Positions 51,226-60,507 are shown, counted from the stretch's first letter. The stretch: DNA of 64,000 bases from Erythrobacter sp047872805 (GCF_047872805.1 NZ_JBLQUK010000003.1:1-64000), one strand, 5' to 3'. Translations and numbers: made by a program. The notes: a model not told the origin generated them from the sequence alone.

Positions 51226-53355
51226 TCAGAATGAACCTTCAATCGCTAGCGTGAAGATCGCGCCAAAGCTGCGGTCGCGGTCCTCGGTGAAATCGACGAT
51301 TCCCGCCGCGCGGTCGATGAACACGGTCCGGTCAAAGCGGTTGGCGCGCCCCGCCAGGTTGCCCACGCTGGCGCGCATGGTTAGCCCGGCGATATCCTTG
51401 TTTTCGACAAAGGCGGAAACAAATGCGCCGCCTTCGCTGCGCAGTGAGACCTCATCGATCCGCACGTCCTTCGCCAGTTCCTCAACGCGGGCAGAGCCGC
51501 CCACGGCCCAAGCAGTGCCGGAAAAATCGTGGCGCAGATCCACGTCCACTTCGCTAAGCGTGTTGTTCGATAATTTGCGCGGTGTGCCCAGCAACGGGTC
51601 GAGCACCGAGGAATCGGTCAGTTCCAGCCGCACATCAAGCCGCGTACCGCGCCAGCCAATCCCTTCGGAAAGCAGCGTCAGATCGCCGCTCAACCCATAG
51701 AATTTTGCCGCTGCAATATTGCCCGGAGCCTGACCGCCGCCCGCAATCGGGATCTGGTCGACGATGTCGGAGATGTCTTCATAAAATGTCCGCAGATTGA
51801 TCGAACCAAGCGCCGCCAGCCCAACCGTCGCCTCAATTTCGAAGACCCAGCTTTGCTGCGGGACCAATTGCGCATTGGTGACATTCTCGCGGTCCTGATT
51901 GAGATCAACCGTGCTAAGGAAATCGAAGAAGTCGAGCTGTCCCACCACCCGTTCGGCACGCCCGGAAATGTTGAGGCTCTCTCCCGCTTTCCAATCGAGC
52001 GACACAAAGCCTTTGGGGCGGTAAAATGTTCGCGTCAGCCCCAGCGCGCCGGTCTGGCTGATCTTTGAATATTCCGCCCCGAGCGAGCTTTGGAATTGCA
52101 ATGTCGGCGCAAGCGCGCGGCCATAGGTGACGCTCAGATCGGCGCGGTCTTCATCCACGCGGGCGCTCGCTCCTGGCAGCGGGGTGGGTTGCAGCGCGCC
52201 GGCAAAATCGCGTTCCTGCAGCGCGGCGGTGATGTCCAGAATATTGCGCACGGCCTCGGCGGCAAACACCAGATTCCCGCCAAGTCCGGCGGCAGAATAT
52301 TCGGTGCGCGCGATGCTTTCATATTCGTTGGCATCCTGTTCAAACACAGAACCTGATGGCGCGCTGCCATCGGCAAATGTGGTCAGAGAATGCGATAGGG
52401 TCGGGCTGTTTTCATAGCTGTGCAGTGCAATCAGTTTGAACCGCCCGGCGCCCAGGACAAATTCGTAATCCATCCCGACTTCAAATCTGAATTCGTCCTC
52501 TTCGCTGGTGAACAACCGGCTACGGCGAGAGGGCGAAATCAGTCCCGATCGCTCGGATGTCTCACGCTCTGAGAAGAAAAAGCCGTGCACTTCGCCGGTC
52601 GCATTCAACACATTGCCATTGTCTGCGATGCGGGCATAGGAGCCCGACAGGCTGAGCCGGTCGGAATTGAAATTGCTTTGTTCTTCGCGGGTGTCGATCA
52701 ATGCGCCTGCGGCATCAAAGACGCGCTCTACGCCTTGATCGCCGCGCCGGTTTGAATCGTTTTCCAGCGCGAGGGTCCATTCGGTCTTTTCACCGCCGCC
52801 GGCCAAAGATAGCGAACCGTCCAACAATCGCGCCGGTGTGCCCTTGCTACGAAATTCAGGTCGAAAACGGAACTGTCCGGTAATGCCGCCGGTGCTGCGG
52901 GTAATGACATTGAGCACTTGCCCCGAAAGCCCACCAATCTCGAGCGCCGCGCCATCGACCAGTTCGAGCCGCACGACCTCTTCGGCGGGAATTCGCTGGA
53001 GTGCTTCGCGCGGGCCGTTCGATTTGCCCGAAACGCGGCGGCCGTTGATCAGGACATTGGTGTCGGCCTGTCCCAGACCGCGTGCACCGCCGCCTGACTG
53101 GATCGAGAATCCCGGTATTTGCTGCGCCATATCGAGCGCGCTGCGCGGGGCGAAGCGGGCGAAATCCTCTGGCGTAAAGGTGCGGCGGGTTCCTGCTTCG
53201 GTCGATGCTGCGCCGGTTTCGTCGATGGAATCTTCGCTGGTTTCGTTGGACGCCGACCCTTTTGCAAGCGCCGGGGCCGCAAACAGGCTGAGCGCAGCAG
53301 CACCTGAAAGGAGCAGAGCAGGGTTCAAAGGGCTACAAAGACGAAAGGCGTACAT
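51226..53355 (-). CDS. TonB-dependent outer-membrane receptor
   Basis: 709 residues. Signal peptide ALLLSGAAALSLFAAPALAK. Plug: PRSALDMAQQIPGFSIQSGG then DTNVLINGRRVSGKSNGPRE and IPAEEVVRLELVDGAALEIG, matching TonB plug motifs with LING/GLS. A 22-strand barrel follows, ending TLAIEGSF with terminal Phe. A short low-complexity acidic stretch precedes the plug; no clear TonB box is visible. Slightly short for a siderophore receptor; sphingomonads use many such receptors for varied organics. Substrate not readable. The CoA-ester lyase follows closely on the same strand. Confidence 0.94.
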   Translation of the reverse strand: MYAFRLCSPLNPALLLSGAAALSLFAAPALAKGSASNETSEDSIDETGAASTEAGTRRTFTPEDFARFAPRSALDMAQQIPGFSIQSGGGARGLGQADTNVLINGRRVSGKSNGPREALQRIPAEEVVRLELVDGAALEIGGLSGQVLNVITRSTGGITGQFRFRPEFRSKGTPARLLDGSLSLAGGGEKTEWTLALENDSNRRGDQGVERVFDAAGALIDTREEQSNFNSDRLSLSGSYARIADNGNVLNATGEVHGFFFSERETSERSGLISPSRRSRLFTSEEDEFRFEVGMDYEFVLGAGRFKLIALHSYENSPTLSHSLTTFADGSAPSGSVFEQDANEYESIARTEYSAAGLGGNLVFAAEAVRNILDITAALQERDFAGALQPTPLPGASARVDEDRADLSVTYGRALAPTLQFQSSLGAEYSKISQTGALGLTRTFYRPKGFVSLDWKAGESLNISGRAERVVGQLDFFDFLSTVDLNQDRENVTNAQLVPQQSWVFEIEATVGLAALGSINLRTFYEDISDIVDQIPIAGGGQAPGNIAAAKFYGLSGDLTLLSEGIGWRGTRLDVRLELTDSSVLDPLLGTPRKLSNNTLSEVDVDLRHDFSGTAWAVGGSARVEELAKDVRIDEVSLRSEGGAFVSAFVENKDIAGLTMRASVGNLAGRANRFDRTVFIDRAAGIVDFTEDRDRSFGAIFTLAIEGSF

Positions 53356-53472
53356 GAAAGTTCCTTGCGCCTGAACGAAACATCGGAATAGCCACAGGGG
53401 ACCAACGGCCCACTCGCATCGACAAACGCAATGGTGCAGCCGTTTCGTCTGACGTCAAGGTGAATGCTCCAC

Positions 53473-53549
53473 TGGTCGGGAAGACAGGATTCGAACCTGC
53501 GACCCCCACACCCCCAGTGTGATGCGCTACCAGGCTGCGCTACTTCCCG
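53473..53549 (-). tRNA. tRNA-Pro (anticodon GGG)
   Basis: 77 nt with encoded CCA. Acceptor CGGGAAG/CTTCCCG, anticodon loop CTGGGGG with GGG, T-loop TTCGAAT. Same D-arm (AGCCTGGTA) as the tRNA-Pro(TGG) at 39081. Confidence 0.96.
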
Positions 53550-53810
53550 TATCCAGTGGAGGCGCGCGCTATAGGGCGGGGGTTTTTGTCTGGCAAGCCG
53601 CTTCCGCAAGCGAATTTCGCGGCGACCAGATCAGGCGCGGTCCGGGCGCGCCATTTGCGTGCTTGCCCACAGCGTCAATTGCCGCGCGCTTGCATTGCTG
53701 CTAACCGCGCCCACTTACATCGCAGACGGGATGGGAAGAGGTGGGCGAAAGCGACCTTGATCCAGCCCTGTCGGCAAATATCTGACCATCATCGATAGGC
53801 TCGTAGACAC

Positions 53811-54137
53811 ATGTTTGACCTTCTTGCCGCTGCTGGAGCGGGCGCTGCCGGAGCGCCACCGGCGTGGATCAACTGGCTGCCGATTGTCGGCATGGTGGTG
53901 ATTTTCTGGTTTCTCATCATCCGACCGCAGATGAAGCGTCAGAAAGAGCATCAGCAGCGCATTGGCGGTCTGAAAAAGGGCGATCAGGTGGTCACGCAGG
54001 GCGGCCTTGTCGGCAAAGTGGTCAAGGTTGATGAAACCTATGCCGAAATTGAGCTGGCCCCGAATGTAAAGGTCAAAGCGGTCAAGCATACGATTGCTGA
54101 TCTGATCGAACCGGGCGGCAAGCCCGCCAACGACTGA
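53811..54137 (+). CDS. yajC: Preprotein translocase subunit YajC
   Basis: 108 residues: one membrane helix INWLPIVGMVVIFWFLIIRP (residues 21-40) then the conserved cytoplasmic part QMKRQKEHQQRIGGLKKGDQ VVTQGGLVGKVVKVDE and IELAPNVKVKAVKHTIADL. It associates with the SecDF complex. First gene of a yajC-secD-secF operon, the standard order, with 72 and 15 nt between genes. The upstream gap (53550-53810) holds its promoter region; I see no clear -35/-10 pair. Confidence 0.96.
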   Translation: MFDLLAAAGAGAAGAPPAWINWLPIVGMVVIFWFLIIRPQMKRQKEHQQRIGGLKKGDQVVTQGGLVGKVVKVDETYAEIELAPNVKVKAVKHTIADLIEPGGKPAND

Positions 54138-54209
54138 TGTTCCGTCGATCACCAGACCGCTGTCGGCAGACCGCAAAGATGTTCTTCATAAGGGTTAGAC
54201 TGGGCTGCA

Positions 54210-55802
54210 ATGCTTGAAATTCCACTCTGGAAAAAGATTTCACTATGGGCCGTGACGTTGGCGCTGGCCGCTGCGGCGCTGCCATCGCTGCTTGCGCCTG
54301 AGGGGATCGACCTTGGCGAGGATGCGCCACAGGTCAATCTTGGGCTCGATCTGGCGGGCGGATCGCATCTGTTGCTGGAGGCTAAACCCGAAGATGTCGC
54401 GCAGCAGCGGCTGGAAAACATGGAAGAGGCGGTCAAGACCGCACTCGAAGCAGCCAGCCCAGAGATTGAATACGGCGATACATCGCGCGCGGATGGGGTG
54501 TTTTCCTTCATCCTCGATTCTGCGGCCGACATCGACCGGGCGCGCGGCGTGCTCGAACCGCTGATGATGGGCGAAGGGCTGCGGCAGGAATGGGACCTGA
54601 GCGTGGTTGACGGGCAGCGCATGGTGCTGACACCGACCGATAGCGGTCAGGCGACCGCGCTCAATTCGGCGATGGAGGGCGCAGTGGAAGTTGTGCGCCG
54701 CAGGATCGACCTGCTCGGCACGCGCGAACCGACGATCATCCGTCAGGGCGATACCCGCATCGTGGTGCAGGTGCCGGGTCTGCAAGATCCGCTAGCGCTC
54801 AAGGAACAGCTTGGCCAGACCGCGCAGCTCGAATTCAAGCTGGTCGATCAACAGGCGCTTCCCACCAACACCCAAGCCGGGATCGCCAATCCGGGGAGCC
54901 AGATATTTCCGTATCAGACAGGCTCCGACATGGAAGGGCAGTTCGAGGCGGTCAAACGGCTGGGCGGAATTCGCGGCGACAGCCTGATCAATGCCCGCGC
55001 CGGGGTCGATCAACGCAACAACGAAAACATCGTCAACATTCAGTTCGATCAGCAGGGTGGACAGAAGTTTGCGCAGCTTTCGACCGAGAACGTGGGCCAG
55101 CGCTTTGCGATCATCCTGGATGGCGAGGTGATTTCTGCGCCGTTTTTCAACGAACCGATCCTGGGAGGGTCGGCGCAGATTTCGGGCAGTTTCACCGCCG
55201 AAAGCGCCAATCAGCTGGCGATTTCGCTGCAATCGGGCGCACTGCCGGTGCCGCTGACGGTGATCGAGGAACGCACGGTCGGGCCGGACCTGGGCGCGGA
55301 ATCAATCCGCAGCGCGCTGATCGCGATGATTATCGGCAGCATGGCAGTGATCGCCTTGATGATCGCAAGCTATGGCCGGTTCGGGGTTTATGCGACGATT
55401 GCGCTGGTGTTCAACGTGCTGATCCTGCTCGGTGTCATGGCGATCGGCAATTTCACGCTGACCTTGCCGGGGATTGCGGGCTTTGTTCTGACAATCGGCG
55501 CAGCGGTCGATGCCAACGTGCTCATCAACGAACGCATCCGCGAGGAACGCAAGCGCGGACGCAAGGTCATCACGGCAATCGAAAACGGCTATAAAGAAGC
55601 GAGCCGCGCGATTTACGATGCCAACATCACCAATCTGATTGCCGGTGTATTGCTGTTCTGGTTCGGCTCTGGACCGATCCGCGGCTTTGCCGTGGTGTTG
55701 GTGATCGGGCTGATGACCTCGGTGTTTACGGCGGTGACGCTGACCAAGATGTGGGTTTCGGGCTATCTCAGCGCGAAACGCCCCAAAGACCTCAATATCT
55801 AG
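54210..55802 (+). CDS. secD: Protein translocase subunit SecD
   Basis: 530 residues. RND-type proton-driven partner of SecYEG that helps pull proteins across the inner membrane. Seen: N-terminal helix with WAVTLALAAAALPSLLAP, NLGLDLAGGSHLLLEAKPED (D1 motif), large periplasmic P1 domain with REPTIIRQGDTRIVVQVPGL and IILDGEVISAPFFNEPILGG, and the six-helix membrane core with MIIGSMAVIALMIASYGRFG, AVDANVLINERIREERKRGR (conserved D of the proton path) and FGSGPIRGFAVVLVIGL. Full length, no anomaly. Second gene of the operon. Confidence 0.97.
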   Translation: MLEIPLWKKISLWAVTLALAAAALPSLLAPEGIDLGEDAPQVNLGLDLAGGSHLLLEAKPEDVAQQRLENMEEAVKTALEAASPEIEYGDTSRADGVFSFILDSAADIDRARGVLEPLMMGEGLRQEWDLSVVDGQRMVLTPTDSGQATALNSAMEGAVEVVRRRIDLLGTREPTIIRQGDTRIVVQVPGLQDPLALKEQLGQTAQLEFKLVDQQALPTNTQAGIANPGSQIFPYQTGSDMEGQFEAVKRLGGIRGDSLINARAGVDQRNNENIVNIQFDQQGGQKFAQLSTENVGQRFAIILDGEVISAPFFNEPILGGSAQISGSFTAESANQLAISLQSGALPVPLTVIEERTVGPDLGAESIRSALIAMIIGSMAVIALMIASYGRFGVYATIALVFNVLILLGVMAIGNFTLTLPGIAGFVLTIGAAVDANVLINERIREERKRGRKVITAIENGYKEASRAIYDANITNLIAGVLLFWFGSGPIRGFAVVLVIGLMTSVFTAVTLTKMWVSGYLSAKRPKDLNI

Positions 55803-55817
55803 AAAGGGAGGCGAGAA

Positions 55818-56798
55818 ATGAAACTGCTGAAGCTCGTGCCCGACGGTACCAATATCAAGTTCCTCAAGCCGCGCGTGCCGCTGTTTATCGCCAGCATGCT
55901 GATGATCGCTCTGAGCTGGGCGGCTGTGGCGACAATGGGGCTGAATTTCGGGGTCGATTTTGCCGGTGGGCAGGAAATTCGCGCGACCTTTACCGAAAGC
56001 GCCGAGGCACCGGTCGCCGAACTCCGGCAAACCATCGCCGCGGTCGAAAATGTCGATGATCCCATCGTTCAGCGGTTTGGCGAGCCCAACGAAGTTTCGA
56101 TCCGGGTCAAGCTGCCGCCCGAGGCAGAAGGCAATCCCGAATTTGCCAACCAGATGACCAACGCCATCGTTACCGCCATGAGCGCTGGCCATCCCGATGT
56201 CAGGATCGACGGCGTCGATAGCGTTTCGGGCAAGGTTTCTGGAGAATTCCGCAACGATGCCGCGCTCGCGCTGTTGGCTGCGATGGTGATGGTGGCGATC
56301 TATATCTGGATCCGGTTTGAATGGCAGTTTGGCGTGGGCGCGCTGTTCGCGTTGTTTCATGACGTCTCGCTGACGCTGGGCCTGTTCGCGGTGTTTCAGC
56401 TCGAATTCAGTCTGCAGATCATCGCCGCTATCCTCGCCATCATCGGCTATTCGCTCAACGACACGATTGTCATTTTCGACCGCATCCGCGAAAACCTGAA
56501 GAAATTTCGCAAGATGCCGCTGCCCGAATTGCTCGATCTGTCGGTCAACGAAACGCTTGCTCGCACGGCAATGACATCATTGACCCTGTTGGTGGCGCTG
56601 CTGCCGTTGCTGTTCTTTGGCCCGGCCAGCCTGTTCGGAATGGTTGCCGCGATCACTTTCGGCCTGTTTGTCGGCACTTATTCGAGCGTCTATCTCGCTG
56701 CGCCGCTGCTGATCTGGATGGGTGTCAACTCGGACAGTTTTGTCCCGCAGGAAAGCGACGTGGACAAGCAGGAAAAGATTGTTCTCGGCAAGATCTAA
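55818..56798 (+). CDS. secF: Protein translocase subunit SecF
   Basis: 326 residues, ATG at 55818 with AAAGGGAGG upstream. Motifs: GLNFGVDFAGGQEIRATFTE, GEFRNDAALALLAAMVMVAI, FEWQFGVGALFALFHDVSLT, SLNDTIVIFDRIRENLKKFR (Asp/Arg of the proton path) and LFFGPASLFGMVAAITFGLF. Six membrane helices, normal length. Ends the yajC-secDF operon and is convergent with a glycosyltransferase gene, 7 nt apart. Confidence 0.97.
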   Translation: MKLLKLVPDGTNIKFLKPRVPLFIASMLMIALSWAAVATMGLNFGVDFAGGQEIRATFTESAEAPVAELRQTIAAVENVDDPIVQRFGEPNEVSIRVKLPPEAEGNPEFANQMTNAIVTAMSAGHPDVRIDGVDSVSGKVSGEFRNDAALALLAAMVMVAIYIWIRFEWQFGVGALFALFHDVSLTLGLFAVFQLEFSLQIIAAILAIIGYSLNDTIVIFDRIRENLKKFRKMPLPELLDLSVNETLARTAMTSLTLLVALLPLLFFGPASLFGMVAAITFGLFVGTYSSVYLAAPLLIWMGVNSDSFVPQESDVDKQEKIVLGKI

Positions 56799-56805
56799 AA
56801 GCTGG

Positions 56806-58032
56806 CTAAGCCGCCGCGCGCAATATCCGGTTGTAATGCGCGGCCAGCTCTGCGGCGTTGTTTTCCCAGCTGAAACGCTCGACCAGATCCGCCACCGCGC
56901 GGCGCGGGGGCGGGTTGTTGAGCACTTCATTGACCCCTGCTGCCACGCTGTCGGGATCGCGTGCAACCAACCGCCCCGCTGTGTCACTGGCGATCAGTTC
57001 GCGCGCACCGCCGACGTCGCAGGTCACCACCGGCGTGCCGCAGGCGAGCGCCTCAACCCAGGCATTGGCCAGCCCTTCATTGATCGTTGGCAGCACCATC
57101 GCATCGGCAGCGGACAGGATCAGCGGCAACAAATCGTGATCGACTGAACCGGCAAAATGCACCCGCTCTGTCAGCTTCAGATCGCGGGCGAGATCGCGCA
57201 AATGCGCCTCGTCTTCGCCTTTGCCTACCAGCACCAGCCGCGCGCCCTCTATCTGAGGAAGCGCAGCGATGGCGATGTCTTGCCCCTTGCGTTCGATCAG
57301 CGCGCCGACGCAGGCCAAAAGCGGCGCGTTGTCGGGCATCGAAAAGCCCAGTTCACCGCCCAGCTGTGCGCGCAATTGGGTGTGGTTGAGCGGGCGAAAA
57401 CGGTCGCGGTCAAGCCCGGTGTAATGGACCCCGATCTTGCCGCGCGGCATCCCCATTTCGGCCATCTGATCGGCGAGCGCCTGACTGACGGCCAAAATAC
57501 CATCCGCGACTTCCGCCGCCTCCAGCATCTGTTCGCGGGCAAAATCGAACTCGCCCCAATAGGTGATGTCGCTCCCCCGCGCCTTTAGCGACAAGGGCAG
57601 GCCCATTTCGCGCGCGATCCAAGCGGCGGCGGGGCCATCGGGGAAGAAAAACTGCGCGTCGATCACGTCGATCGGAGTTTCGGCATGGATCCGCTGGACC
57701 AGCGGCAACGCGGCCTTGGCGATGGCAGCGGCGTTGCGCCGTGCACCCACCGCCGGGATCAGGGTGAAACGCGGGCGGTGGACGGTGACACCGGCCTCCT
57801 CGGCCACTTCATCTAGCTGCGCGAGCGCGCGGTAACGGCCCAGCGCAATCGGGGGCAGGCCAATTGGATTGATGACGCTGACCGTCCATTCATCTGCGGT
57901 GGCGTCTTCGCGCCTGCCGTCTTTCGCTCCGCCGCTTTTCGCCAGAGCTTCTAGCGAACGCGCGACAAAGGTGCCGAACCGCCGGTTAACGGCGTTGGGA
58001 TAGAGCGTGCTGAGGGCGAGAACATGTTTCAC
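56806..58032 (-). CDS. Glycosyltransferase, GT4-like
   Basis: About 408 residues from a GTG at 58032 (VKHVLALSTLYPN), with GAGGTG upstream; GTG at 58047 or TTG at 58098 are alternatives. N-terminal LALSTLYPNAVNRRFGTFVA, catalytic-site DVIDAQFFFPDGPAAAWIAR, SLKARGSDITYWGEFDF, donor half with LLACVGALIERKGQDIAIAA, LVLVGKGEDEAHLRDLARD and MVLPTINEGLANAWVEALAC (E-x7-E). This order resembles the teichuronic-acid/exopolysaccharide GT4 group. Cytoplasmic. Follows an XRE-type gene on the same strand with hairpins between, so probably a separate unit. Confidence 0.9.
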   Translation of the reverse strand: MKHVLALSTLYPNAVNRRFGTFVARSLEALAKSGGAKDGRREDATADEWTVSVINPIGLPPIALGRYRALAQLDEVAEEAGVTVHRPRFTLIPAVGARRNAAAIAKAALPLVQRIHAETPIDVIDAQFFFPDGPAAAWIAREMGLPLSLKARGSDITYWGEFDFAREQMLEAAEVADGILAVSQALADQMAEMGMPRGKIGVHYTGLDRDRFRPLNHTQLRAQLGGELGFSMPDNAPLLACVGALIERKGQDIAIAALPQIEGARLVLVGKGEDEAHLRDLARDLKLTERVHFAGSVDHDLLPLILSAADAMVLPTINEGLANAWVEALACGTPVVTCDVGGARELIASDTAGRLVARDPDSVAAGVNEVLNNPPPRRAVADLVERFSWENNAAELAAHYNRILRAAA

Positions 58033-58107
58033 GCGGAGTGCTTTCACCTCTGCTTCAGCGCCAGTTGGTCGTTGATCGCTCGCATCGCTGGCTCCCAATT
58101 GATAAGG

Positions 58108-58155
58108 CCCGCAGGGTTAGTTGCTGCGGGTTAAGACAGGCTGACCGAAAGCCTG
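58108..58155 (-). terminator. Tandem hairpins between XRE regulator and glycosyltransferase
   Basis: CCCGCAG/CTGCGGG (58108-58114, 58124-58130; 9-nt loop) and CAGGCT/AGCCTG (58137-58142, 58150-58155) are adjacent stems just after the minus-strand stop at 58160. No strong T-tract, so terminator function is tentative. Confidence 0.4.
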
Positions 58156-58159
58156 ATTG

Positions 58160-58744
58160 TCACAGCGGTCGCACCAGCATCACCGCCACCGCGATCCATG
58201 GCGGATTGTCGATCACCTGCTGCTTGTTTCCTGCTTGCGAAGGCAAAATGCCGACCATGCTGCCTTTGCGGTCGATCAACCGCCCGAACGAAAACCGCCC
58301 GCCGGGGCGCGGGATCAGGCAATCGCGGTTGATCGCAGTCCCCGCCGATTCGGGTTTGATTTGCTGCAACCACACCATGTCGCCGGGCCGGTATTCGCCC
58401 ACCGAAGCGGTGACTTCGAGCACCATCAGCGCGGCGGCGTCGCCTGTTTGCGCCGCGATTTCGGTGGGCAGGATCGCTTCACGCGGGCTGCGCAGCGCCT
58501 CTGCTTCACCAAGCCCAAGTTCGGCCACGATCTGTGCGCGCGGCTGACCCTCTGAACGAACCAGAATTTCGGGGTCGATACCCAGGGCTGCACCAATTCG
58601 GTCCATCCATTTGATCGACAGATTGCGCATCCCGGTTTCGAGCCGCCCAATCGTTTGCGCGGTGGTGGGCGGATCGCAGGCCTCAGCCAGATCGGCGAGG
58701 GTCATCCCCTTGGCACGGCGGATTTCGCGGATGCGGTTGATCAT
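58160..58744 (-). CDS. XRE-family regulator with S24-like C-terminal domain
   Basis: 194 residues. N-terminal HTH IREIRRAKGMTLADLAEACD (helix-turn-helix) with QTIGRLETGMRNLSIKWMDR recognition part and LGIDPEILV. The C-terminal half (ASVGEYRPGDMVWLQQIKPE; RDCLIPRPGGRFSFGRLIDR) resembles the S24/LexA-type beta fold seen in phage-like repressors, but no Ser/Lys dyad can be pointed out. Might bind a metabolite or be a remnant of a phage repressor; no prophage lies nearby. Divergent from the DUF6456 gene, 122 nt between starts. Confidence 0.88.
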   Translation of the reverse strand: MINRIREIRRAKGMTLADLAEACDPPTTAQTIGRLETGMRNLSIKWMDRIGAALGIDPEILVRSEGQPRAQIVAELGLGEAEALRSPREAILPTEIAAQTGDAAALMVLEVTASVGEYRPGDMVWLQQIKPESAGTAINRDCLIPRPGGRFSFGRLIDRKGSMVGILPSQAGNKQQVIDNPPWIAVAVMLVRPL

Positions 58745-58866
58745 GGGCGGGGCCTCATATCGAATAGACGAACCATATAGGTTTTTACTTTCCTACAGTT
58801 TCGCTGGTTTGGCAAGGGGGGTCCGGCCCTTAGGCCGCCACACAACACCAATCAGGAGAAGCCGCT

Positions 58867-59367
58867 ATGAAACGGGATTTGGTCGAGCGCGAATTGACAG
58901 TCGAAGGCCCCCGGCGCGGAAAGGTCACAGCTGGCAGCGATGCGGGTGGAACGGCGCGCCGGGCGCGGCGCAGCGTCACACTCAATCTCAGCGAATCGCC
59001 GATTGGCTGGCTGCATGCACGCGGTCACATCGACGGGCGCCTGTTTGACGCGGGAGAGGCGCTGCGCAGCGATTATGAACGCGCGGCGCTGTCCCCCTGC
59101 ATCACCATGCGCTGGGATGCGGTGCGGGTGAAATCAACGGGCGATGTGGGGCTTTCGCCGACTGAAAAACAGATCGCGGCGCGGCGACGGTTCGACGGCG
59201 CGATTGCGGCGGCGGGCAAGGGGTTGGAGGATGTGCTGTGGCGCGTTGTGTGCGCCGGGGAAGGGCTGCCCGAGGCGGAGAAAACACTCGGATGGCCCGC
59301 ACGCAGCGGCAAGCTGGTGCTGAAACTGGCGCTCGACCGAGTGGCGGATTTCTACCGGATCAGGTGA
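58867..59367 (+). CDS. DUF6456 protein
   Basis: 166 residues from the ATG at 58867 with CAGGAGAAG upstream. Basic N terminus (GTARRARRSVTLNLSESPIG), central ARGHIDGRLFDAGEALRSDY ERAALSPCITMRWDAVR, and C-terminal GLEDVLWRVVCAGEGLPEAE followed by RSGKLVLKLALDRVADFYRI. This is the DUF6456 pattern of alphaproteobacteria, often thought to be DNA-associated because some members sit on HTH proteins; activity unknown. A second, decayed copy of its 3' end lies at about 60536-60611. Confidence 0.88.
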   Translation: MKRDLVERELTVEGPRRGKVTAGSDAGGTARRARRSVTLNLSESPIGWLHARGHIDGRLFDAGEALRSDYERAALSPCITMRWDAVRVKSTGDVGLSPTEKQIAARRRFDGAIAAAGKGLEDVLWRVVCAGEGLPEAEKTLGWPARSGKLVLKLALDRVADFYRIR

Positions 59368-59417
59368 TATGGATCATTGCGCGATCTTCTGGCACCAATG
59401 CGTTGATGGGCAAGAGC

Positions 59418-59831
59418 ATGGTTCGATATGGGCTGATGTATGGCGGCTTGATCGCTCTGGTGGCTATCGTGTTGCAATGGGCGCACTATCGTTACATTGT
59501 GATGCAGTTGCCCGGCGAAGCCTATGTTGCTGTTGTCGCAGCAATATTTGTGATGCTGGGGATTTGGGTCGGGATGCGGCTGACGGCGGCACCTGCGGCC
59601 CCGCGGTTTGAGCGCAATCACAAGGCGGCCGAGTCGCTCGGCCTGACGCGGCGCGAGTGCGAAATCCTTGTTCACTTGGCCAAAGGCGCAAGCAACAAGG
59701 AGATTGCCCGCGCGCTCAAGGTTTCGCCGAACACCGTGAAAACCCATGTGGCCAGCCTGTTCCAAAAACTGGAGGTGAACGGGCGCGGAAAGGCTGTTGA
59801 GGCGGCGCGCGCGCTGTCTTTGATACCGTGA
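59418..59831 (+). CDS. Membrane-anchored LuxR-type regulator
   Basis: 137 residues from the ATG at 59418 (MVRYGLMYGG; 59406 is also possible). Two N-terminal membrane helices (GGLIALVAIVLQWAHY and YVAVVAAIFVMLGIWVG) and a C-terminal GerE/LuxR HTH: LGLTRRECEILVHLAKGASN then KEIARALKVSPNTVKTHVAS and LFQKLEVNGRGKAVEAARAL. No receiver or autoinducer domain. It lies 50 nt after DUF6456 and 139 nt before a DUF4199 gene whose N terminus resembles its own. Probably senses membrane state together with that partner (inference). Confidence 0.87.
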   Translation: MVRYGLMYGGLIALVAIVLQWAHYRYIVMQLPGEAYVAVVAAIFVMLGIWVGMRLTAAPAAPRFERNHKAAESLGLTRRECEILVHLAKGASNKEIARALKVSPNTVKTHVASLFQKLEVNGRGKAVEAARALSLIP

Positions 59832-59859
59832 TTTCGGCACCGCTATATGGGCTAATTGG

Positions 59860-59882
59860 CCCAAATCACCCGTTTGGGTGAT
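59860..59882. repeat. Overlapping short inverted repeats before the DUF4199 gene
   Basis: ATCACCC/GGGTGAT (59865-59871, 59876-59882, 4-nt loop) overlaps CCCAAA/TTTGGG (59860-59865, 59873-59878). About 90-110 nt upstream of the DUF4199 start; operator or weak terminator of the LuxR gene. Confidence 0.4.
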
Positions 59883-59970
59883 GGTTAAGGGTAGCAGTTT
59901 CGGACAACTTGCTGCGCGTGCCTCGCCATCTGGGCAGGCAGACAACAAGACCAGACCAAGGAGAACCGAA

Positions 59971-60507
59971 ATGCTTCGCTATTCGCTGATTTACGGCGGG
60001 ATCATCGGTGCGGTGGTGATCGCGCTGATGTCGCTCACCCTGTTCACGATGGGACCAAATTCCTTCGCTGCATCGGAATTGATGGGCTATGCCACGATGA
60101 TCGCAGTGCTCAGCCTCGTATTCGTGGGGATCAAGCGTTACCGCGATATCGAACAAGGCGGGGTCATCAAGTTTTCGCAAGCGGCGAGTGTTGGCATCGG
60201 AATCGCGGTGGTAGCAGCGGTGATTTACGCCATCAGTTGGGAAGCGGTGCTGATCGCGACCGACTTCGCCTTTATCGAAAGCTATTCGCAAAGCTTGATT
60301 GATGGGATCAAGGCGGAAGGATTGGCCGCGGCAGATGAAGCCGGGCAGGTCGCAGAGATAGAGGCGAATATGGCGATGTATCGCAATCCGCTCTTCAGGC
60401 TGCCGATCACCTTTATCGAGATATTTCCGGTGGGGCTGGTGGTCGCTTTGATATCCGCGCTGATCCTCAGGAATGCCAATGTGCTTCCAGCCAGGTCAAG
60501 GGCGTGA
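59971..60507 (+). CDS. DUF4199 membrane protein
   Basis: 178 residues from the ATG at 59971 with AAGGAGAA upstream. N-terminal MLRYSLIYGGIIGAVVIALM SLTLF helix, then ELMGYATMIAVLSLVFVGIK, a third helix SVGIGIAVVAAVIYAISWEA, a cytoplasmic/periplasmic acidic helix (AEGLAAADEAGQVAEIEANM) and the last helix FIEIFPVGLVVALISALIL. Fits DUF4199, inner-membrane proteins of unknown role. It pairs with the membrane-anchored LuxR regulator upstream, and the pair lies between the intact DUF6456 gene and a decayed copy of its end. Confidence 0.87.
   Translation: MLRYSLIYGGIIGAVVIALMSLTLFTMGPNSFAASELMGYATMIAVLSLVFVGIKRYRDIEQGGVIKFSQAASVGIGIAVVAAVIYAISWEAVLIATDFAFIESYSQSLIDGIKAEGLAAADEAGQVAEIEANMAMYRNPLFRLPITFIEIFPVGLVVALISALILRNANVLPARSRA

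Noticed and set aside
58160..58744. XRE regulator with S24-like tail as evidence of a prophage
   Set aside because: No integrase, structural or lysis genes are adjacent; the holin at 49820 is about 8 kb away with housekeeping genes in between.
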